NCBI GenBank assembly: GCA_964386525.1
Contig: CAYLSO010000188.1
Location: 1 to 6,216 of the forward strand
Direction: 5' to 3'
Origin: CAYLSO01 sp964386525
Lineage (GTDB): Bacteria > Eisenbacteria > RBG-16-71-46 > DASYSL01
DNA length: 6,216 nucleotides
Part shown: positions 1-4,194 of the stretch, piece after piece
How positions within the stretch are numbered: the first letter of the stretch is position 1
Layout of the letters: every line of letters starts with the position of its first letter
Made by a program: the position numbers and the translations under genes
The notes under the pieces: model-generated
Database searches by the model: none
The model's input: only the letters and a program-made list of their open reading frames with translations
Told to the model about the DNA's origin: nothing

Positions 1-2241
1 CTGCTTGCGAACTACACGGGCAGACAGTTGGTGGAGGAGTGCCTAGAGACCCGGCACTTGATCGTGCTGGCGAGGGTTGCCCAGGGGGACTTGGATAGGG
101 CGGAGCAGGCGGCATCAGAGTTCCTCGACATCGCCCTCGCGAGTGGAATTCAGAGGTGGCACGGGATCGCTCTTGCAGCCCTGGCTTCGGTCAATCATCA
201 GCAAGGGCACTCCGTATATGCAATCGATCTGGCTAGCCGGGCGAAAGGATTGCTTGTTTCCTCGGGAAAGGCTGCAGACGTTGCAAGGGCCTGCTACGTC
301 CTTGGGGCATGCCTGTTGCTGCAGAGTGATTTGGAAGCTGCCCGCGCTGAGCTTCTTGCTGCCGTCAGTCTCGCAAGAATCGCCGATGAACCTCTACTAT
401 TGGCCATGTCGAGCCGCCGACTGGCGCTTCTGATGCTCGATGTCGGCCGGTACGAGGACGCCGGAGATGCCTACGCTGAAGCACTCAGTATTTATCGCGA
501 AATGGGTGCGACTCGCCGGGTGGCGCAGACGCATTTCAGTCTCGCTGTCCTGAATGTCCGGAGAGGCGATCTGGCGGCGGCGAAGATGTCTTTGGAAGAA
601 GCCCTTGCGGGCTACTCAGAGAAGGCGACGGCGATCGGCCACGCTAGATGGATACAGGTGGCTGCTTGGATAGCCGCTCTTGAGGGGAATCCTGAACGCG
701 CGATAAGTCATCTCATGCGTGCTCGAGCGCAGTTCGTTCAGGCGCGCGCACTACGTGATATTGGCTTATGCGATGAGTTCTTGGGCGACGCATACTCACT
801 TCTGGGAGATGAGACGCGGGCTCTTGGTTGCTACGAAGCTGGGAGCCAGGCTGGGCGGCAAGTGTCTGAGTTCGCGGATATCGTCGTTGAGTGTCTCCGC
901 AAGACGGGTGACTTGCTTGTGCGGCAAGGAGATGTCGCCGGAGCGCTGAGGGCGGCGCGGGGTGCTTCCCGGCTAACGAAGAAATATCGCGATCGCCTGG
1001 AGATTGCTGCTATTCGGCGGCTACGTGGCCTCGTGAAGGTGGCCAGGAATCGAAAGGAACGAGGGAGTAAACTGCTTCAGGCGGCCTGGACGGACTTCGA
1101 ACGAATGGGGGCGAATCTCGAGGCGCAAGTTACTGCCCAGTTGATAGCGCGCCATCTCGCGGGTGAGAACAAGCACCATGAAGCGAACGTGTGGCGGCAA
1201 CTCGGAGGGGCCACCGAGCTGCCGATCCTCAAGTTGTATCTTCCTAGCAAGCCAGCGGAGTCCAGAATTCTGCCCGCCAAGCCCCGCGGCCTTGAAGCCC
1301 TTGCCGCGCAGGCTGCCGAGCAGGGCATCATCACTCGCGATCCCCGGGTGCTGAAGGCGTTCGAGATCACGCGGCGGGGGGCGGCGGTCACCTTGCCTCT
1401 GTTAATCTTCGGCGAAACTGGCACTGGCAAGGAACTGCTTGCTGCCGTGGCGCACCGATTCTCGGGACGCACGGGTGCGTTCGTGCCGATCAACTGCGCT
1501 GCCTTGCCGCCGGATCTCCTCGACGCTGAGTTGTTCGGCCACACCCGCGGGGCCTACACGGGCGCCCTGCGGGACCGGCCGGGCCTCATCGAGGCCGCGA
1601 CCGACGGCACGCTCTTTCTCGATGAGATTGGCGAGATGAGCCTTCCGGTCCAGGGCCGACTGCTGCGTGCCATCGAGCTGGGGGAGATTCGCCGCCTCGG
1701 GGAGAATCGGCCGCGCCGGGTCAATACCCGGTTCGTGGGAGCCACGCATCGGGACCTCTCGGCGATGGTGCGGCAGGGGACGTATCGGCCCGACCTCTTC
1801 TTCCGGCTGCGCGGTATCATCGCGGTGATTCCGCCCTTACGGGAGCGGCCCTGGGACATCGATGTGCTCATCGACCACTTCCTCGCGCAGGTGAACCGCT
1901 CCGGTGGGCCCGGATTGCGGGTGTCCCCGGCGGCGCGGGAACGGCTGCGCGCGCATCCCTGGCCGGGGAATGTCCGCGAGCTCAAGAGCATGGTCGAGAG
2001 GCTGGCGACGATGCCTCCGGAGAGTGGCTATGTCGGTGTCGACGACCTCGACCTCGATCCGATCCGAGTGCCCGGCTCGCTGGAAGAGCACCTGGAGGAT
2101 GAGGAGCGTCGGCGCCTCCTGGCCACCCTCGAGTCCGTGCAGTGGAACCGGAGCCGCGCCGCCCATCTCCTCAACCTGAAGCGCACGACCCTGATTGGCA
2201 AGCTGCGCCGCCTAGGGATCGTGCCGCCGAGTAAGAAGTAG
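1..2241 (+). CDS. TPR-containing sigma-54-dependent transcriptional activator (5' partial)
   Basis: This is an enhancer-binding-protein type activator that uses ATP hydrolysis to remodel sigma-54 RNA polymerase. The frame is open to base 1, so the true start lies upstream. The TTG at 28 is only the first possible start inside the window and has no clear ribosome site. Numbering residues from base 1 (746 visible), residues ~10-400 are helical TPR-like repeats, likely a protein-interaction or sensor region. The AAA+ domain follows: Walker A GETGTGKE at 471-478, the sigma-54 contact loop GAYTGA at 517-522 (usually GAFTGA), Walker B LFLDE with Asp541-Glu542, GATHRD at 580-585, FRLR at 601-604, PPLRER at 611-616 and HPWPGNVREL at 652-661. 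A Fis-type helix-turn-helix (~715-742, NRSRAAHLL then LKRTTLIGKLRRLGI) closes the protein. No receiver, GAF or PAS domain is visible, so the signal probably arrives through the TPRs or a missing N-terminal domain. The TPR half is clearly less GC-rich than the AAA+ half. Domain calls are secure; the target genes are unknown. Confidence 0.93.
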   Translation: MLANYTGRQLVEECLETRHLIVLARVAQGDLDRAEQAASEFLDIALASGIQRWHGIALAALASVNHQQGHSVYAIDLASRAKGLLVSSGKAADVARACYVLGACLLLQSDLEAARAELLAAVSLARIADEPLLLAMSSRRLALLMLDVGRYEDAGDAYAEALSIYREMGATRRVAQTHFSLAVLNVRRGDLAAAKMSLEEALAGYSEKATAIGHARWIQVAAWIAALEGNPERAISHLMRARAQFVQARALRDIGLCDEFLGDAYSLLGDETRALGCYEAGSQAGRQVSEFADIVVECLRKTGDLLVRQGDVAGALRAARGASRLTKKYRDRLEIAAIRRLRGLVKVARNRKERGSKLLQAAWTDFERMGANLEAQVTAQLIARHLAGENKHHEANVWRQLGGATELPILKLYLPSKPAESRILPAKPRGLEALAAQAAEQGIITRDPRVLKAFEITRRGAAVTLPLLIFGETGTGKELLAAVAHRFSGRTGAFVPINCAALPPDLLDAELFGHTRGAYTGALRDRPGLIEAATDGTLFLDEIGEMSLPVQGRLLRAIELGEIRRLGENRPRRVNTRFVGATHRDLSAMVRQGTYRPDLFFRLRGIIAVIPPLRERPWDIDVLIDHFLAQVNRSGGPGLRVSPAARERLRAHPWPGNVRELKSMVERLATMPPESGYVGVDDLDLDPIRVPGSLEEHLEDEERRRLLATLESVQWNRSRAAHLLNLKRTTLIGKLRRLGIVPPSKK

Positions 2242-2270
2242 TTCCTTAGCCCCCAGCCAGCTGCAATCCC

Positions 2271-2295
2271 GCCCCCGAGTACCACGGTCGGGGGC
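2271..2295 (+). terminator. GC-rich hairpin after the sigma-54 activator
   Basis: GCCCCCGA (2271-2278) and TCGGGGGC (2288-2295) form a perfect 8-bp stem with a 9-base loop, 29 bases after the activator's TAG. No T-run follows, so it lacks the second half of a classical intrinsic terminator. It may still terminate transcription or protect the 3' end. It is the strongest structure in the 118-base gap between the activator and the next gene; I see no clear promoter in that gap. Confidence 0.5.
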
Positions 2296-2359
2296 TGCGT
2301 CGCATTCTCTCGGTAAGCCGGCTTGGTGAGATTGGGAACTCGAACTCAGTCCACACCTG

Positions 2360-2572
2360 TTGCAGCGGATGTACGACCGTTGCCTTACCGAACTCGACCT
2401 GCCGCATATGCTGGCTCGTGCCGCGAAGGTTCGGTTCTACCCTGTGAGAGAGCGCTGGGTGATCGAGACCCGCTGGCGGGGTCGGACATGGCACATCGTA
2501 GTGGAGCCGGACGAAGATCGACGGGTCGGGGTAGTGGTCACGGCTTTCCCAGTATCGGGGACAAGAAGATGA
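2360..2572 (+). CDS. DUF4258-like small protein, putative toxin of a two-gene module
   Basis: This is a small basic protein of 70 residues if read from the TTG at 2360; an ATG follows at 2369. The pattern resembles DUF4258: an N-terminal helix of the HxxxRMxxR type, a central W-V-I-E strand, an R-G-R-T-W-H-I-V-V-E-P stretch (39-50) and a terminal VVVTAFPV (58-65). DUF4258 genes are often suspected toxins, but activity is unproven here. The family-like helix seems to begin upstream of the TTG: codons from 2330 read ...LELSPHLLQRMYDR, with no standard start before the TGA at 2327. So the start is uncertain, or a small frameshift hides the true one (a GTG at 2326 lies in another frame). The TGA stop overlaps the next gene's ATG as ATGA, so the two are translationally coupled. 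Family assignment is by pattern only. Confidence 0.7.
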   Translation: MQRMYDRCLTELDLPHMLARAAKVRFYPVRERWVIETRWRGRTWHIVVEPDEDRRVGVVVTAFPVSGTRR

Positions 2573-2967
2573 CTCAGCCATACTTCGAGGTCACCTACAG
2601 GCGAGGGTCGCCCCTGGCGGCTTACTACTATCTCCCGCGCGGCGCCGGCCAGAAGAGCCACCGGACGGAGGAGGCCGCGCCCGGTCTCCTCGTGGATTAC
2701 GCGCGCGACGGCAAACCCATCGGCATCGAGATCCTCGACCCCGAGAAACTCACCCTCGCGAAGATGAACCGCGTGCTGCGAGCGCTCGGCCAGCCGGTCT
2801 TGGCCCGCGCGGACCTCGCTCCTCTGCGCGTCGCGGAGAGCCAGGTTGATTCCGCGATCGAGCGCTCCCCCCAGTTTCTCAGCCGGATTGCCGAGGCCCG
2901 CGCCGCCCTTCGCCACCCCAAGGGCGTGAAGCTGGAAGACATCAAGGACAAGAGGCCCCGCAGGTAG
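2569..2967 (+). CDS. DUF2283-like protein with C-terminal extension, putative antitoxin partner
   Basis: The protein has 132 residues. The N-terminal part (about 4-60) matches the DUF2283 pattern: an aromatic start strand (YFEVTY), an A-A-Y-Y-Y-L strand (17-22) and the signature GLLVDYARDGKPIGIEILD (39-57). DUF2283 proteins are usually only some 50-80 residues, so the roughly 70-residue helical tail is unusual. That tail includes SPQFLSRIAEARAAL and KGVKLEDIK (about 100-126), resembling C-terminal helices of antitoxins that wrap their toxins; this is a resemblance, not a homology result. The ATG at 2569 overlaps the upstream gene's TGA by four bases. The same frame is open further upstream to 2323, but that stretch is out-of-frame translation of the DUF4258-like gene, so ATG 2569 is chosen. 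It ends 7 bases before the convergent DUF302 stop. Confidence 0.75.
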   Translation: MTQPYFEVTYRRGSPLAAYYYLPRGAGQKSHRTEEAAPGLLVDYARDGKPIGIEILDPEKLTLAKMNRVLRALGQPVLARADLAPLRVAESQVDSAIERSPQFLSRIAEARAALRHPKGVKLEDIKDKRPRR

Positions 2968-2974
2968 CCGCGAC

Positions 2975-3379
2975 CTACACCGCCTCCAACGCCCGCACCA
3001 GCCGCTCCCGCGCTTCCTTCGCCACGTCGGTCAGCTTGGGATTGTCCGTCACTTGCACCATCGTCCCCGGGTCCATGGCGCTGAGTACCGAGCCGCCGCC
3101 GGCCCGCGTCTTCACCACCACGTTGCAGGGCAGCAGGAGCCCGACCTGCTCCTCGGCCTGGAACGCCCGGTGGGCCAGCGGGGGATTGCACGCCCCGAGG
3201 ATGGCGTAGGGCTCGTAGTCCAAGTCCAGCTTCTTCTTCATCGTCGCCTTGACGTCGATCTCGGTGAGGATGCCGAAGCCCTCCTTGGCCAGCGCCTCGG
3301 TGACGCGCTGCTTGGCCTGGTCGAAGGGCACGTCGGGCAGCTCGCGGATGATTGCGTACTTGGTGGTCGTCGTGGCCAT
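2975..3379 (-). CDS. DUF302 domain protein
   Basis: The protein has 134 residues and is essentially a single DUF302 domain. Hallmarks visible are GFGILTEIDVKATMKKKL (about 34-51), YAILGACNPPLAHRA (58-72) and GLLLPCNVVV (80-89), with Cys64 and Cys85 in the two conserved strands. There is no signal peptide or membrane segment, so it is probably cytoplasmic. The family's biochemical function is not established; its members are often found near redox or sulfur/thioredoxin-type genes. The start is well supported: AGGAGG (3385-3390, minus strand) sits five bases before the ATG. It is convergent with the DUF2283-like gene and divergent from the AhpD-like selenoprotein gene 98 bases away, so the two could share a control region. 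Confidence 0.9.
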   Translation of the reverse strand: MATTTTKYAIIRELPDVPFDQAKQRVTEALAKEGFGILTEIDVKATMKKKLDLDYEPYAILGACNPPLAHRAFQAEEQVGLLLPCNVVVKTRAGGGSVLSAMDPGTMVQVTDNPKLTDVAKEARERLVRALEAV

Positions 3380-3477
3380 GGGCGCCTCCTGCGGGCGGGG
3401 TTGTGGGGACCAGCGGCTCGCCGCCCATGATACCCTGCGGCGGGCGCAGGAGAAGATCCCACTACCAGGGAGCCCCC
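3380..3477. promoter_or_regulatory. Divergent intergenic region with an inverted repeat
   Basis: This 98-base spacer must carry the promoters of both the DUF302 gene (minus) and the AhpD-like gene (plus). It contains a perfect inverted repeat, CCTGCG (3434-3439) and CGCAGG (3445-3450), separated by five bases, placed centrally as an operator would be. On the minus strand TATCAT (3427-3432) resembles a -10 box (5 of 6), but the -35 candidate 17 bases upstream is poor. Ribosome sites flank it: AGGAGG for the minus gene and AGGGAG (3467-3472), five bases before the plus ATG. The regulatory role is inference. Confidence 0.4.
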
Positions 3478-4059
3478 ATGGCCTACATCCGCTACGTCCC
3501 GCCCGAAGAAGGCGACGAATCGCTGCGCAGCCTCTATGCGAAGTTCCACGACCGCGACTGGGGCGGCGTGGACAACATCCTGCGCATCTCGAGCGGCAAC
3601 CCGAAGGCGTGGGAGACGCACTACGCCTTCTATGCCCACGTCATGCGCGGACCCTCGCCGCTCACCCGCGCCCAGCGCGAGATGATCGCCGTGGTGGTTT
3701 CGGCCGCCAACCGCTGCCGTTACTGAATCCGCCATCACGGGGCGGCGCTCCGTGCCCAGGTGGACAAGCCCGAGTGGATCATGCAGCTCGTGCGCGACTG
3801 GCGGGCCGCCGCGCTGGCCGCCGCCGACCGCGCCATGCTCGCCTACGCCGAGAAGGTCACGCGCGAGCCGTGGGCCGTGGCCCGCGCCGACGTGGACGCC
3901 CTGCGCGCCGCCGGGTTCGGTGACGCTGCCATCCACGACATCTGCCAGGTGGCGGCGTACTTCGGCTTCATCAACCGCATGGCCGACGGGCTGGGCGGGG
4001 AGCGGGAGGCCGGCTGGGCCCGCGAGGAGTCCGACGCCACGAATGGCCTGGAAAGGTAG
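3478..4059 (+). CDS. AhpD-like peroxidase-related selenoprotein (in-frame TGA = Sec83)
   Basis: A member of the carboxymuconolactone decarboxylase / AhpD superfamily, closest in pattern to the 'uncharacterized peroxidase-related enzyme' group. It probably performs thiol- or selenol-based peroxide or disulfide chemistry in the cytoplasm. The frame from ATG 3478 reaches a TGA at 3724-3726 and continues in the same frame to TAG 4057-4059, giving 193 residues, normal for the family. The TGA sits where relatives have the second Cys of CxxC: Asn-Arg-Cys80-Arg-Tyr-[TGA]83-Ile-Arg-His-His87-Gly-Ala-Ala-Leu. Glu68 lies 12 before Cys80 and His87 lies 4 after position 83, matching the Glu118/Cys130/Cys133/His137 spacing known for mycobacterial AhpD. 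Downstream the domain continues intact, with DRAMLAYAEKVT, ADVDALRAAGFGDAAIHD and VAAYFGFINRMADGLG. A SECIS-like hairpin follows the TGA. AGGGAG lies five bases before the start. Alternatives are a TGC-to-TGA sequencing error or a fresh nonsense mutation. Confidence 0.85.
3727..3763 (+). promoter_or_regulatory. Candidate bacterial SECIS element
   Basis: Directly after the in-frame TGA the mRNA can fold into two stacked stems. The outer stem is CCGCC (3729-3733) with GGTGG (3759-3763), including one G-U pair. The upper stem is CACGGGG (3736-3742) with CTCCGTG (3748-3754), seven pairs including one G-U, closing a five-base loop CGGCG (3743-3747). AT and CCCA form the internal loop between them. 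The loop starts 16 bases after the TGA and has G at its second position, fitting the published general bacterial SECIS description (loop about 16-37 bases from UGA, G among its first two bases). The element would bind SelB and direct Sec insertion. It lies inside conserved codons, so part of the pairing could be chance. Confidence 0.65.
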
Positions 4060-4072
4060 GGCCGGCCGGCCC
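4059..4072. repeat. 14-base perfect palindrome at the selenoprotein stop
   Basis: GGGCCGGCCGGCCC begins at the last base of the TAG stop codon and is fully self-complementary. It could form a short, very stable hairpin at the 3' end of the message, but there is no T-run for an intrinsic terminator. In DNA this GC-rich, such palindromes also arise by chance. Confidence 0.3.
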
Positions 4073-4101
4073 GCGCGGCAGCCGCCCGGACGCGTTTCCG
4101 C

Positions 4102-4136
4102 TTGGGTCCGGCGCGACCCCGGGCGTATCCTGATAC
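4102..4136 (+). promoter_or_regulatory. Weak promoter candidate with a short palindrome upstream of the repeat protein
   Basis: In the 135-base gap before the exported repeat protein, TTGGGT (4102-4107) and TATCCT (4126-4131), 18 bases apart, are a poor sigma-70-like match (3 of 6 and 4 of 6). The -10 candidate overlaps a palindrome, GTATC (4125-4129) and GATAC (4132-4136) around a two-base centre. This is the least GC-rich spot of the gap. It is suggestive only. Confidence 0.25.
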
Positions 4137-4194
4137 TCCATTCGAGCAGTCGGGTCCTAGCACCCCTCGAGCATCCCTGGTGAAGGAGTCTCCG

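Noticed and set aside
28..30. TTG as the true start of the sigma-54 activator
   Set aside because: The frame is open to base 1, there is no convincing ribosome site upstream, and the TPR helices appear to run in from the left.
157..176. TGGCACG...TTGC, resembling a sigma-54 promoter
   Set aside because: The invariant GG and GC are 15 bases apart instead of 10, and the site is inside the TPR coding region.
2323..2568. N-terminal extension of the DUF2283-like gene back to TTG 2323
   Set aside because: The stretch is Arg/Gly/Ser-rich out-of-frame translation of the DUF4258-like gene; ATG 2569 matches the family start and gives the ATGA overlap.
2961..2980. AGGT/ACCT inverted repeat between the convergent stops as a shared terminator
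   Set aside because: The stem has only four pairs and no T-run on either strand.
3724..3726. Genome-wide recoding of TGA (as Trp or Gly) instead of selenocysteine
   Set aside because: No other internal TGA occurs in the identified genes, one gene (2360-2572) appears to end with TGA, and the family expects Cys at this position, not Trp or Gly.
3760..4059. A separate gene starting at GTG 3760
   Set aside because: It is the same frame and the second half of the AhpD-like domain; on its own it lacks the catalytic motif, and its supposed start falls within the SECIS-like stem.
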